From: Marinobacter caseinilyticus
GTDB taxonomy: Bacteria; Pseudomonadota; Gammaproteobacteria; Pseudomonadales; Oleiphilaceae
Reading direction: 5' to 3'
Assembly: GCF_011074955.1 (NCBI RefSeq)
Contig: NZ_WUQJ01000012.1
Coordinates: 62,001-126,000, forward strand
DNA length: 64,000 nucleotides
In this document: positions 11,296-20,432 of the stretch, one piece after another
How positions within the stretch are numbered: position 1 is the stretch's first letter
How the letters are laid out: each line of letters starts with the position of its first letter
The notes under the pieces: model-generated
Seen by the model: the letters and a program-made list of their open reading frames with translations, nothing else
Databases searched by the model: none
What the model was told of the DNA's origin: nothing
Made by a program: the position numbers and the translations under genes

Positions 11296-12354
11296 ATGAC
11301 TGCCACTGCCGTTCGCCACGACTGGACACTGGACGAAGTTCGCGCTTTATTTTTACAGCCATTTAACGATCTGATCTTTAAGGCTCAGTCGGTCCATCGG
11401 GAAAACTTTGACCCCAACGAAGTACAGGTCAGTACGTTGCTGTCGATCAAGACCGGTGCTTGCCCGGAGGATTGTAAATACTGCCCGCAAAGCGGTCATT
11501 ACAACACCGGTCTGGAAAAAGAAAAGCTGCTTGAGATTGAAAAAGTACTGGCCGAGGCCAAGGCCGCCCGAGAAAAAGGTGCATCACGCTTTTGCATGGG
11601 TGCCGCCTGGCGTAGTCCGTCCAAAAAGGACATGCCGTACGTTGTAGATATGGTCAAGCAGGTGAAGTCCATGGGGTTGGAAACCTGTATGACACTGGGC
11701 ATGCTGGAAGAGCATCAGGCCCGGGAATTGGCCGATGCCGGTCTGGATTACTACAATCACAATCTTGACACCTCTGAAAAATACTACAGCCATATCATCA
11801 CTACCCGGACATACCAGGACCGTCTCAACACGCTGGAAAATGTGCGCAAAGCCGGTATGAAGGTGTGTTGTGGTGGGATTATGGGTATGGGGGAAGACCT
11901 GGACGACCGGGCAGGATTGTTGATGCAACTGGCCAACCTGCCCCACCATCCGGAAAGTGTGCCGGTCAACATGCTGGTGAAAGTCGCTGGTACACCGATG
12001 GAAAATGTTGAAGATCTGGACCCGTTTGATTTCATCCGGACCCTGGCGGTGGCGCGCATCCTGATGCCCGCCTCCCATGTAAGGTTGTCGGCCGGTCGTG
12101 AGGACATGAATGAGCAAATGCAGTCATTGTGTTTCCTTGCCGGTGCCAATTCGATCTTCTACGGTGAAAAACTGCTGACCACTGCCAACCCGGAAGCGGA
12201 CAAAGACCGAGAGTTGTTCCGGCGCCTGGGCATTCGGCCCGAGCAGCGTGAAACCGCCCACACGGAAGACGAGCGTGAAGCCGCAATTGCGCAGGCCGTT
12301 GAAGACGAACAGACGCGGCACATGTTTTACGACGCCACCCGTCAGTCAGCCTGA
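11296..12354 (+). CDS. bioB: Biotin synthase
   Basis: BioB is a radical SAM enzyme that inserts sulfur into dethiobiotin. The 352-residue protein has the SAM-cluster motif CPEDCKYC (Cys56, Cys60, Cys63) and conserved [19 protein letters not shown] and VRLSAGRE motifs. The C-terminal tail past about residue 320 is variable and acidic. An AGGA site precedes the ATG. It is first of a bioB-bioF-bioD run; the bioF start lies 10 bp after the stop. No BirA-type operator was recognised in the comF-bioB gap. Confidence 0.97.
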   Translation: MTATAVRHDWTLDEVRALFLQPFNDLIFKAQSVHRENFDPNEVQVSTLLSIKTGACPEDCKYCPQSGHYNTGLEKEKLLEIEKVLAEAKAAREKGASRFCMGAAWRSPSKKDMPYVVDMVKQVKSMGLETCMTLGMLEEHQARELADAGLDYYNHNLDTSEKYYSHIITTRTYQDRLNTLENVRKAGMKVCCGGIMGMGEDLDDRAGLLMQLANLPHHPESVPVNMLVKVAGTPMENVEDLDPFDFIRTLAVARILMPASHVRLSAGREDMNEQMQSLCFLAGANSIFYGEKLLTTANPEADKDRELFRRLGIRPEQRETAHTEDEREAAIAQAVEDEQTRHMFYDATRQSA

Positions 12355-12364
12355 GTCCGAACGT

Positions 12365-13561
12365 ATGCGTGATTTTGCCCAGGAAATTGAAGACCGCAAA
12401 GCGGCGGGGTTGTACCGGACGCGCAGGCATGTGAGCGGGCCTCAGCAGCCCCAATTGATTGCCGACGGGGAGCCCATGCTGGGCTTTTGCAGCAACGACT
12501 ACCTGGGATTGGCGAACCATCCGTCCTTGATTGCAGCGGCGGAACACGGGCTTTCACGCAACGGCTTGGGCGGCGCATCGTCACACCTGATTTGCGGTCA
12601 CCACGAAGCCCACCACCAGTTGGAACAAAAACTGGCTCGTTTCACTGGCCGCTCAGGCGCATTATTTTTCTCAACCGGTTACATGGCCAATATGGGCGTG
12701 ATTTCGGCCCTCGCAGGCAAAGGCGATACGGTCTTTTCCGACGCGCTTAATCACGCCTCCATTATTGATGGGTGCAAGCTCAGTCGGGCAACCATAAAAA
12801 CATACCCCCATGCCGATACCGACGCACTGGAACAGCTGCTGGCGGGCACCGACGGCCATAAACTGGTGGTGACGGACGGGGTGTTCAGCATGGACGGCGA
12901 TATTGCGCCATTGCGGGAGCTGGCCCAGCTGTGCCATCGACACGATGCATTGCTTGTCGTGGATGACGCTCACGGGTTTGGCTGTCTGGGTCCCCAGGGT
13001 CGGGGGTCTGTGCTCGCTCAGGGGTTGACGGAAGCCGAAGTTCCCGTGGTTATTGGCACCTTCGGTAAGGCGTTTGGTACCAGCGGGGCCTTTGTGGCGG
13101 GTCCGGCGTTATTGATGGATTACCTGGTGCAGAAGGCTCGCACCTATATCTACACAACGGCCATGCCGCCCGCCCTGGCGTTGGCGAGCTGTGCCAGTAT
13201 TGATCTGGTTGAGCGGGATGACGCTCGCAGGGCTCACCTGGCCCACCTGGTAACTAAGTTTCGGACCGCCATGACGGCGCTGAATTATCAGTTGATGCCC
13301 TCGGAAACACCAATACAGCCAGTGATGGTTGGTGATGCCCGGGCGGCACTGAAATTGAGCGCGGATCTGGAAAAACAGGGCCTTTTGGTGACAGCCATTC
13401 GTCCACCAACGGTACCGCAGGGCGCATCCCGGTTGCGAGTTACTTTGAGCGCAACCCATACCGATGCGGATCTTGATCGTCTCATTGCCGGTTTCGCCGC
13501 AAGCGCCCCACAGACAACTCATCCCACCAGGCCCGCTGTGGCCACAGCAACCATCCGCTAG
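12365..13561 (+). CDS. bioF: 8-amino-7-oxononanoate synthase
   Basis: BioF condenses pimeloyl-ACP (or pimeloyl-CoA) with L-alanine in a PLP-dependent reaction that opens the biotin ring pathway. The start is placed at the ATG at 12365 (398 residues, [10 protein letters not shown]), because the longer frame up to 12248 overlaps bioB and reads as its shadow. [22 protein letters not shown], the VVDDAHGFG aspartate and the PLP-lysine context TFGKAFG are all present. In Pseudomonas bioH and bioC follow; here bioD follows after 22 bp. Confidence 0.97.
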   Translation: MRDFAQEIEDRKAAGLYRTRRHVSGPQQPQLIADGEPMLGFCSNDYLGLANHPSLIAAAEHGLSRNGLGGASSHLICGHHEAHHQLEQKLARFTGRSGALFFSTGYMANMGVISALAGKGDTVFSDALNHASIIDGCKLSRATIKTYPHADTDALEQLLAGTDGHKLVVTDGVFSMDGDIAPLRELAQLCHRHDALLVVDDAHGFGCLGPQGRGSVLAQGLTEAEVPVVIGTFGKAFGTSGAFVAGPALLMDYLVQKARTYIYTTAMPPALALASCASIDLVERDDARRAHLAHLVTKFRTAMTALNYQLMPSETPIQPVMVGDARAALKLSADLEKQGLLVTAIRPPTVPQGASRLRVTLSATHTDADLDRLIAGFAASAPQTTHPTRPAVATATIR

Positions 13562-13583
13562 CTGAACAATCCAAAGGTGCACC

Positions 13584-14276
13584 TTGGCCAGAAAAACCTT
13601 TTTTGTCACGGGAACGGATACCGGTGTTGGTAAGACCCTGGTATCAGCGACCATTCTGCAGGCGGCTGGCGAGGCCGGGCTTCGCACCCTTGCCATGAAG
13701 CCGATTGCCTCCGGGTGCGAGCAGACCCCGGACGGTTTGCGGAACGAAGACGCCGTAATGCTGCAAGCGGCTATGTCGGAAACCCTGCCTTACGATCAAG
13801 TCAATCCGATCGCCATGGAGCCCGCTATTGCGCCCCATGTGGCCGCAAGTCAGGCGGGTCGTCAATTAAGTGCCCAACGCTTGGTGGGCTTCTGCCGCGG
13901 CATGCAAATCAAACCAGCAGATCTGCTCATTATCGAGGGCGCTGGTGGTTGGCGGGTGCCTCTGAACGACAGGGAAACCTACGCATCGGTCCCGAAGGCC
14001 TTAAACTGTCCGGTAATACTGGTGGTCGCATTGCGGCTCGGTTGTATTAATCACGCGTTATTGAGCGCCGAGGCGATTCGGGCCGACGGTCTGACTCTGG
14101 CGGGCTGGGTGGCCAATCGGCCTGACCCGATTGCCATGGCGTCTGAGGCGGAGAGCCTGGAGTACCTTGTGCACCACATGGGGTCGCCCTGTCTCGGCGT
14201 TTTGCCCTGGCAATCCAGCCCACTGCCGGCATCGCTTACCTCGCACCTCAATTTAGCTCCCCTGATTGAAAAGTGA
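13584..14276 (+). CDS. bioD: Dethiobiotin synthetase
   Basis: BioD closes the ureido ring of biotin, using DAPA, CO2 and ATP. The 230-residue protein starts with the family P-loop FFVTGTDTGVGKT at residues 6-18. The start must be the TTG at 13584: the frame has a stop at 13563-13565 and no ATG or GTG between, and an AAAGG site (13573-13577) sits 6 bases before it. MKPIASGC and IEGAGGWRVPL are the DAPA- and nucleotide-site motifs. It is the last gene of the biotin run. Confidence 0.95.
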   Translation: MARKTFFVTGTDTGVGKTLVSATILQAAGEAGLRTLAMKPIASGCEQTPDGLRNEDAVMLQAAMSETLPYDQVNPIAMEPAIAPHVAASQAGRQLSAQRLVGFCRGMQIKPADLLIIEGAGGWRVPLNDRETYASVPKALNCPVILVVALRLGCINHALLSAEAIRADGLTLAGWVANRPDPIAMASEAESLEYLVHHMGSPCLGVLPWQSSPLPASLTSHLNLAPLIEK

Positions 14277-14315
14277 ACAGCGCTGTGGCTTAATAACGTG
14301 TCGTAAGGCTGTTAA

Positions 14316-14573
14316 GTGGTCGCCGCTATGATTAGCAACACGCTCGGTATTGGTGTGCAAGGTATTCAGGACGGACTCCGGGGTATGGAGGTAGCCGCCC
14401 GTCAGATAGCCCGTGGTGGTGTTGATGGACCACAAGGTACCGCGACGGGCTCAGGGGGCATTCTTGAACCCATCATTGATCTGAAGCTCTACGAGCGCAG
14501 TGTTGAAGCGTCTGCTCAGGTTGTCAAAACCGCGGACGAAACTCTCGGAACCTTGCTGGATATCATGGCCTGA
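14316..14573 (+). CDS. Mini flagellar rod/hook-like protein of unknown function
   Basis: An 85-residue protein that resembles a flagellar rod/hook (FlgB/FlgG type) protein with the middle removed. The N-terminal half (TLGIGVQGIQDGLRGMEVAA) matches the amphipathic start of that family, and the end (SAQVVKTADETLGTLLDIMA) matches the conserved C-terminal helix. A Gly-rich linker joins them. The start could be the GTG at 14316 (TAAGG 7 bases upstream) or the ATG at 14328. No flagellar genes are nearby. It precedes a SprA-family gene by 17 bp, suggesting a functional pair. Function unknown. Confidence 0.7.
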   Translation: MVAAMISNTLGIGVQGIQDGLRGMEVAARQIARGGVDGPQGTATGSGGILEPIIDLKLYERSVEASAQVVKTADETLGTLLDIMA

Positions 14574-14590
14574 GCCAGGTTTCGTTATTC

Positions 14591-15301
14591 GTGAATATTT
14601 CCAGTTCCCTACCTAATGCCCCATTGTTGGCGGTTACTGCCAACCAAGGCTCGGAACGTGTCGCCCAAGACAGACCCGGTACGTGGTCTTCGAATCCCGG
14701 CGAAGTTGTTGAACCCCGTAAGGCATCCAGTTCCGACACCCGTGCGAGCAAGCGCGAGGGTCAGTCCGGCGCGACCACGAGTCTGGACGATGCCGAATTG
14801 GAGGAGCTTCGCAGCCTGAAGGCGAGGAACCGTGAGGTCAGGGCTCATGAGATGGCCCATCAGTCCGCCGGTGGGTTGTATGCCGGCGCGGCCAGTTACA
14901 CGTTTCAGCGTGGCCCTGATGGGGCTCAGTACGCCGTTGGTGGCGAGGTGCCCATAGACACTGCTGTGATCGCGGGCGACCCCCGAGCCACGGTTCAAAA
15001 GATGCAAGCGGTCCGGGCGGCGGCACTGGCGCCGGCTCAGCCTTCCGGCCAGGACCGTGCCGTTGCGGCGCAAGCGATGCAATTGATGCTGCAGGCACAA
15101 GCGGAGCTTGCTCTGGCAGGCTCTGTTGGCGATGAGAATGCGGGTGATCGAGCGAGGCAGGGCCCGGTTGGGCCTGATGACACTCAAAGCGCTGGTTTCG
15201 TGAGCAGCGAAAGGGCTGCAAAAACCTACCAGGAGGTGGCTCGTAGCGGACGCATTCAGGAGTCTCAGCGCCCATTCTCGGAGTTTCCGGCAACAGCCTG
15301 A
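14591..15301 (+). CDS. SprA-related putative metalloprotease
   Basis: A 236-residue protein with a low-complexity Ser/Gly/Pro-rich N-terminus (about 1-70) and a conserved core like the SprA-related family. The core has RAHEMAHQSAGG (near residue 83), which contains an HExxH zinc-protease signature, followed by YTFQRGPDGAQYAVGGEVPIDT and an Ala/Gln-rich helix (RAAALAPAQPSGQDRAVAAQA). The C-terminal 50 residues are variable. There is no signal peptide or membrane helix. It starts with a GTG. Catalysis is predicted from the motif only. It appears cotranscribed with the mini rod-like protein upstream. Confidence 0.72.
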   Translation: MNISSSLPNAPLLAVTANQGSERVAQDRPGTWSSNPGEVVEPRKASSSDTRASKREGQSGATTSLDDAELEELRSLKARNREVRAHEMAHQSAGGLYAGAASYTFQRGPDGAQYAVGGEVPIDTAVIAGDPRATVQKMQAVRAAALAPAQPSGQDRAVAAQAMQLMLQAQAELALAGSVGDENAGDRARQGPVGPDDTQSAGFVSSERAAKTYQEVARSGRIQESQRPFSEFPATA

Positions 15302-15382
15302 TTGTTATAATAAATCTTCAAATTTTTCCGCTGTTTTTTTACATCTGGTTGCGTAAGGCAACACAAATTTTGTACCTGCTGC

Positions 15383-15412
15383 TTGACAATTCTGCTCTTA
15401 CAAACGTATGTT
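15383..15412 (+). promoter_or_regulatory. Sigma-70 promoter of the first acyl-CoA dehydrogenase
   Basis: A perfect -35 TTGACA (15383-15388) is separated by 18 bases from a good -10 TATGTT (15407-15412). It lies about 115 bp before the gene start at 15527 in an AT-rich gap. The -10 is covered by PsrA-like operators. Confidence 0.6.
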
Positions 15413-15427
15413 TCAAACACCTGTTTA
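15401..15427 (+). promoter_or_regulatory. Two overlapping PsrA-like operator half-site pairs
   Basis: CAAAC-GTAT-GTTTC (15401-15414) fits the Pseudomonas PsrA consensus (G/C)AAAC-N2-4-GTTT(G/C). It shares its last C with a second near-match, CAAAC-ACCT-GTTTA (15414-15427). Both cover the -10 and start region of a promoter for a fatty-acid oxidation gene, which is where a long-chain-fatty-acid-responsive TetR repressor would act. Binding is inferred. Confidence 0.6.
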
Positions 15428-15526
15428 ACTGATGCTGGCAACGATGGTTGCTGTGTATAAGCAAAAACCAAGGCAACGTGTAGCCGCAGTCGCTGCATTC
15501 GTGACCGAAAATCTGAGGTGGAATCC

Positions 15527-17326
15527 ATGCCGGAATATAAAGCGCCCCTGCGTGACATCAAGTTTGTAATGAGCGAGCTGCTGGACAGCGAGCAACACTA
15601 TGCCAATTTGGATGGCGCCGAAGATGCAACTCCGGATATGATCGATGCCATTTTCCAGGAAGGTGCGAAGTTCTGTGAACAGGTGCTTTCGCCGCTAAAC
15701 CAGGTGGGTGATCAGGAAGGCTGTACCTGGAGCGAAGACGGAGTGAAAACGCCGACGGGATTCCGCGAAGCCTATAAGCAGTATGTTGAGGGTGGCTGGC
15801 CCTCCATGACGGCCACGCCGGAAAGCGGCGGTCAGGGCTTGCCTGAGTCAATCGGTATTGTTATCAGTGAAATGGTGGGTACCGCCAACTGGTCCTGGGG
15901 TATGTACCCGGGCCTGAGTCACGGTGCGATCAACACCGTTGAACTGCACGGTACCGAACAGCAAAAAGACACGTACCTGACCAAAATGATCAGTGGTGAG
16001 TGGACCGGCACCATGTGCCTGACAGAAGCGCACTGTGGATCGGATCTGGGGACCCTGCGGTCTAAAGCAGAGCCGAACGCGGACGGCTCTTACAGCATTT
16101 CCGGCACCAAAATCTTTATCTCGGCCGGCGACCACGACATGGCGGACAACATTGTCCACGTGGTGTTGGCTCGCTTGCCTGGTGCACCGGAAGGAACCAA
16201 AGGCATCTCACTGTTTATCGTGCCAAAGTTTTTGCCGAACGAGGACGGCTCCGTTGGTGAGAAAAACGCTGTAACCTGTGGCTCCATTGAACACAAAATG
16301 GGCATCCACGGGAACGCCACCTGTGTGATGAATTTTGATGCCGCCAAAGGGTGGTTGATTGGACCTGAAAATCGCGGTCTGAACTGCATGTTTACGTTTA
16401 TGAACGTCGCTCGTCTGGGAACAGCGATTCAAGGCCTGGGTGCCGCCGAGCTGTCATTCCAGGGCTCGTTGGCTTATGCCAAGGATCGCCTTGCCATGCG
16501 CTCGCTGACCGGACCGAAAAACCCGGATGGCCCAGCTGACCCAATCATTGTGCATCCGGATGTCCGGCGCATGCTGCTGACCCAGAAAGCGGTTGCTGAA
16601 GGTGCACGCGCGTTGATTTATTACACCGCTCAGCAGGGCGACATTGTGCACAAGGGTAAAACCGAAGACGTGCGCAAAGAAGCTGACGAGTTGATGGGCT
16701 TTTTAACGCCGATCGCGAAGGCATTCCTGACTGAAATCGGTTATGAGGCGTCCAACCTCGGTATGCAGGTATTCGGCGGCCACGGTTTCATCTCCGAGTG
16801 GGGCATGGAGCAAGTGGTGCGGGATGCCCGCATCGGTATGATCTACGAAGGCACCACGGGTATCCAGGCATTGGATCTGTTGGGTCGTAAGGTTCTGATG
16901 ACCCAGGGCGAGTCTCTGAAACGCTTCACCAAGCAGGTGCACGTGTTCTGTAAGGACAATGCCGAAAACGAGCAAATGAAAGAGTTTATTGAACCGCTGC
17001 AGGCGATCAATAAAGAATGGGGCGAGCTGACCATGAAGTTGGGCATGAGCTCCATGAAGAATCGAGATGAAGTGGGTGCAGCATCCGTCGACTACCTGAT
17101 GTACTCAGGTTACGCTGTGTTCGCATACCTGTGGGCCCGCATGGCGCAGGTTGCGCTCAACAAAATGGCCGACGGTACTTCAGAAGAGGCGTTCTACAAC
17201 GCCAAAGTGCAAACGGCGCGCTTCTACTTCAAGCGCATGCTGCCACGGGCACGTGGCCACGCCGAGATGATGGTGGCGGGCGCTGATTCGCTGATGGATC
17301 TGCCGGAAGACGCCTTCGCCTTCTGA
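15527..17326 (+). CDS. Acyl-CoA dehydrogenase, long form with C-terminal extension (first copy)
   Basis: A 599-residue flavin acyl-CoA dehydrogenase of the PA0506/PA0508 type, acting in the first step of fatty-acid beta-oxidation. The ATG at 15527 is chosen because GAGGTG lies 6 bases before it; a GTG at 15518 overlaps that site. N-terminal helical, middle FAD-binding (MCLTEAHCGSDLGTLRSKAEP) and C-terminal domains are in order, with the likely catalytic Glu441 in IYEGTTGIQ. A family-specific tail follows residue 470. It has its own promoter and terminator and is about 60% similar by eye to the next gene. Chain-length preference cannot be read from sequence. Confidence 0.9.
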   Translation: MPEYKAPLRDIKFVMSELLDSEQHYANLDGAEDATPDMIDAIFQEGAKFCEQVLSPLNQVGDQEGCTWSEDGVKTPTGFREAYKQYVEGGWPSMTATPESGGQGLPESIGIVISEMVGTANWSWGMYPGLSHGAINTVELHGTEQQKDTYLTKMISGEWTGTMCLTEAHCGSDLGTLRSKAEPNADGSYSISGTKIFISAGDHDMADNIVHVVLARLPGAPEGTKGISLFIVPKFLPNEDGSVGEKNAVTCGSIEHKMGIHGNATCVMNFDAAKGWLIGPENRGLNCMFTFMNVARLGTAIQGLGAAELSFQGSLAYAKDRLAMRSLTGPKNPDGPADPIIVHPDVRRMLLTQKAVAEGARALIYYTAQQGDIVHKGKTEDVRKEADELMGFLTPIAKAFLTEIGYEASNLGMQVFGGHGFISEWGMEQVVRDARIGMIYEGTTGIQALDLLGRKVLMTQGESLKRFTKQVHVFCKDNAENEQMKEFIEPLQAINKEWGELTMKLGMSSMKNRDEVGAASVDYLMYSGYAVFAYLWARMAQVALNKMADGTSEEAFYNAKVQTARFYFKRMLPRARGHAEMMVAGADSLMDLPEDAFAF

Positions 17327-17358
17327 GGAGGGCACCGGTGACGTTAAGGTAGACAAGG

Positions 17359-17388
17359 GCCCGCGCTCCGAAGGAGGCGGGCTTTTTT
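17359..17388 (+). terminator. Rho-independent terminator between the two acyl-CoA dehydrogenases
   Basis: Stem gcccgc (17359-17364) with gcgggc (17377-17382), an inner ctcc/ggag pairing (17366-17369 with 17373-17376), then six T (17383-17388). It separates the two paralogues into different transcripts. Confidence 0.85.
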
Positions 17389-17496
17389 GTTGTGACCCGT
17401 GCTAAGCCCCCTGGTATTTAAGGTAGAATGGGGTACGCAAAAAATAAATGCGATGGCAGTGCGACTGCTGTCTCGACCAACTCTGGAGAGTATTCA

Positions 17497-19287
17497 ATGG
17501 CTGATTATCAGGCGCCTTTGCGTGACATGCGTTTCGTGCTTAACGAGGTATTTGATGTCCCTTCGCTTTGGGCATCTTTACCCAAGCTGGCGGAGCACGT
17601 TGACCCCGAGACCGCTGATGCCATCCTTGAAGAGGCCGGAAAAATCACGGGCGGTGTTTTGGCGCCGTTGAACCGGGAAGGGGATGAGCAGGGCAGCAAA
17701 TGGCATGATGGCGAAGTCACCACGCCAGAAGGCTTCCGGGAAGCTTACCAGACCATCGTCGAGGGTGGTTGGAACGGCCTTGGCGGTAACCCCGAGTTCG
17801 GCGGCATGGGCATGCCCAAGACTCTGGTCGCACAATTTGAGGAAATGCTCCAGGCGTCCAATATGGCCTTTGGCCTTGCGCCCATGCTGACGGCCGGTGC
17901 CTGTCTGGCGCTGGACGCCCATGGCAGTGAAGAATTGAAAGCGCAGTACCTGCCCAATATGTATTCGGGTGTGTGGTCGGGAGCCATGGATCTGACCGAG
18001 CCTCATGCAGGTACGGATCTGGGCATTATCAGAACAAAAGCGGAGCCCAATGACGACGGTTCCTACAATGTGACTGGCACCAAGATTTTTATTACTTGGG
18101 GTGAGCACGACATGGCTGAGAACATCATTCACCTGGTGCTGGCCAAGTTGCCAGATGCGCCGAAAGGCCCCAAGGGCATATCACTGTTCCTGGTGCCAAA
18201 GTTTCTGATCAATGAAGATGGGACACTCAGTGACCGCAACTCCCTCAGTTGTGGTTCGGTTGAAAAGAAAATGGGCATAAAGGCATCCGCAACCTGCGTG
18301 ATGAACTTTGACAGCGCCAGGGGCTGGCTTGTTGGTGAGCCCAACAAGGGTCTGGCCGCCATGTTCACCATGATGAACTATGAGCGGCTGGGTGTGGGTA
18401 TTCAAGGTATTGGTGCGGCCGAAGCATCCCTCCAGAATGCCCGAGAATACGCGCTGGATCGTATCCAGGGCCGTGCGCCAACTGGCGCGCAGCAGCAGGA
18501 CAAGGCCGCCGACCCGCTCATAGTCCACCCGGACGTACGCCGGATGCTGCTGACGATGAAAGGTTATGTCGAGGGGGGGCGTGCCTTCTCAACGTATGTG
18601 GCGCAATGGCTGGATGTTGCCAAGTACGCCGAGGACGATGCCCGCCGAGAGCATGCGGAGGGGATGGTCGCCTTGCTGACACCGGTTGCGAAGGCATTTT
18701 TGACCGATCGCGGGCTGGATGCGTGCATCATCGGGCAGCAGGTGTTTGGCGGCCATGGCTATGTTCGGGAGTGGGGCCAGGAGCAACTGGTCCGGGATGC
18801 CCGCATCACCCAGATATACGAGGGTACCAACGGTATCCAGGCGTTGGATCTGATGGGCCGTAAGGTCGTCGGAAGCCAGGGTAAGCTGTATGAGCTGTTT
18901 GCCCAGGACGTTGTGGCGTTTATCGAGGAAAACAGCACTGACCCAGTACTCAGGCCCTATCTCGAAGCGCTGGCGGCGTCGCTGGAGCGGTTGTCGGACG
19001 TTACGGAACATGTACTGGAACAGGCCCAGGTCACTCCCAATGCCGTTGGTGCCGCCTCGGTGGATTACCTCGACATGTTCGGTCTGACGGCGTTGGCCTA
19101 CATGTGGGCCAAGATGGCGAAGGCCGCAGCTCCGAAAGCGGAAGGTGATACCTCCGGCTTCTACAGTGGCAAACTGAAATCGGCGCGCTTTTATTTTGAC
19201 CGCCTGTTACCTAAAACTGTCGCGCTGGCAGAGGGTATTCGCAGTGGCAGTGATTCGATGATGGCGCTGTCGGCCAACGAGTTCTGA
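17497..19287 (+). CDS. Acyl-CoA dehydrogenase, long form with C-terminal extension (second copy)
   Basis: A 596-residue tandem paralogue of the preceding gene. The start is the ATG at 17497, with GGAGAG 6 bases upstream; the frame extends to 17428 without homology. It begins MADYQAPLRDMRFVL like its neighbour. The FAD-domain motif is MDLTEPHAGTDLGIIRTKAEP and the likely catalytic Glu442 lies in IYEGTNGIQ. Substitutions near the active site (EAHCGSD to EPHAGTD) suggest a different chain-length range. No PsrA-like box is visible upstream; a TAGAAT -10-like hexamer lies near 17425. Terminator at 19317-19352. Confidence 0.9.
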   Translation: MADYQAPLRDMRFVLNEVFDVPSLWASLPKLAEHVDPETADAILEEAGKITGGVLAPLNREGDEQGSKWHDGEVTTPEGFREAYQTIVEGGWNGLGGNPEFGGMGMPKTLVAQFEEMLQASNMAFGLAPMLTAGACLALDAHGSEELKAQYLPNMYSGVWSGAMDLTEPHAGTDLGIIRTKAEPNDDGSYNVTGTKIFITWGEHDMAENIIHLVLAKLPDAPKGPKGISLFLVPKFLINEDGTLSDRNSLSCGSVEKKMGIKASATCVMNFDSARGWLVGEPNKGLAAMFTMMNYERLGVGIQGIGAAEASLQNAREYALDRIQGRAPTGAQQQDKAADPLIVHPDVRRMLLTMKGYVEGGRAFSTYVAQWLDVAKYAEDDARREHAEGMVALLTPVAKAFLTDRGLDACIIGQQVFGGHGYVREWGQEQLVRDARITQIYEGTNGIQALDLMGRKVVGSQGKLYELFAQDVVAFIEENSTDPVLRPYLEALAASLERLSDVTEHVLEQAQVTPNAVGAASVDYLDMFGLTALAYMWAKMAKAAAPKAEGDTSGFYSGKLKSARFYFDRLLPKTVALAEGIRSGSDSMMALSANEF

Positions 19288-19593
19288 ATCCGACAGAGGC
19301 ATAACTGCCAGCCAACAAAAAAAGCCGGAGAACCTTGGTTCCCGGCTTTTTTATTGGCTCATCGCGACGGGCGTGAAAGCGCAGGCCAAGCATGCTGTCA
19401 CCGAAGACGATTGCTTGCATGTAGCCGACGATTCAGCTTTTGGAGCAGGCCCCCGGTCTGCCAGAGCAACCCTCAGTCTGAATCAGAAGCGCCGGCACAC
19501 AACCTTCGACCACAGAAGTTGGCGTTCCCGCTGGACGTACCGGTGGTTTCAGGTAAAGCGCATAAACGTTTTTTTAGCTGTGGTCCAGGGCGA
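19288..19593. other. 306-bp convergent intergenic region
   Basis: Between the ends of the second acyl-CoA dehydrogenase (+) and the endA-like gene (-). It holds a strong bidirectional terminator near its left end. No gene or repeat was recognised in the remaining 240 bp. Confidence 0.6.
19317..19352. terminator. Bidirectional rho-independent terminator
   Basis: Arms aaaagccgg (19320-19328) and ccggctttt (19342-19350) plus an inner gaac/gttc stem with a single bulged A. A-run on the left and T-run on the right let it serve both the dehydrogenase (+) and the endA-like gene (-). Confidence 0.85.
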
Positions 19594-20223
19594 TCAGAGT
19601 GTCGCCATCCTGGAAGGTTCCAGAATGAACGGATTCTCATTGCCCTGAATGTCAACGATCCGCTGATGTCGCACCCGTTCCTGATCATCGGGAGGGTCCT
19701 GCTCATTCCATTGGCGGAATGTGGAGCTGACGCCAAGCCATGGCAGCTGGTAGGCGTTGACCATGTAGCCGATGATCCTCGCAACGTCGCCCTTAATATT
19801 GTCCGGCGGCTCGATAAACTGTGTGCTTTCCCGAATACCGCATTCATTGGCGGTGACGCTGGGGTCAAGAGCGGAATATTTTGCGTTTCTTCGTCGCATT
19901 TCTATTCGGCTCTGAACCGGCACAATATTGTGCAGATCACGCGCAATACGTCGATAAGTCTTGTTGCTTTCGCATTGACTGGATGTACCACACTGCAAGG
20001 CATTGCGAACATGAATCAACGGATAGACATAACCATCGGTCAACAGGAAGCCCTTCGATGTAAAAGGCGTGTTGCAGAAAAAGGATGAACCGCCCTCGGC
20101 ATAGAGTTGGTTCCAAAAACGGTCCCTGACGTTGGCTTCGGCATCGCTGAACGGGTTTTGGCCGAGACTCAGGCTTGGCAACAGAGATAGGGCCATTAAC
20201 AGGCACTGCAAGGTCTTGTTCAT
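19594..20223 (-). CDS. endA: Secreted or periplasmic endonuclease I (EndA/Dns family)
   Basis: A 209-residue non-specific DNase of the endonuclease I family, likely exported. The ATG at 20223 gives a clean Sec signal (MNKTLQCLLMALSLLPSLSLGQ, cut near residue 20). Family motifs are GGSSFFCNTPF, the metal and active-site region DLHNIVPVQSRIEMRRRN, and KGDVARIIGYMV. Four or more cysteines could form disulfides. The short end (IQGNENPFI) is normal. It stands alone between a convergent terminator and an unknown gene. It may serve nutrient scavenging or limit DNA uptake; the symbol is by family. Confidence 0.88.
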   Translation of the reverse strand: MNKTLQCLLMALSLLPSLSLGQNPFSDAEANVRDRFWNQLYAEGGSSFFCNTPFTSKGFLLTDGYVYPLIHVRNALQCGTSSQCESNKTYRRIARDLHNIVPVQSRIEMRRRNAKYSALDPSVTANECGIRESTQFIEPPDNIKGDVARIIGYMVNAYQLPWLGVSSTFRQWNEQDPPDDQERVRHQRIVDIQGNENPFILEPSRMATL

Positions 20224-20432
20224 AAGCAAGTTATAACCAGTGTTGTACTGACCTGCTATGACCAATCAGGTTATGCATCCGTTGCCGCAGGTAATGTCCT
20301 GATGTGACAAATGTTAGCGAGTGCCTATAAAACTATGAAACAGTGTTCAAGCCTTTAGTATGGCACAGGGAGCCAGCATTATCGGGCTCCCGTGCCTGAT
20401 ATTTGTAATAGAGTGTTATCCACCAACGACGG

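Noticed and set aside
19354..20088. 244-codon + strand frame opposite the EndA-like gene
   Set aside because: It is the antisense of a gene with a clear signal peptide and family motifs.
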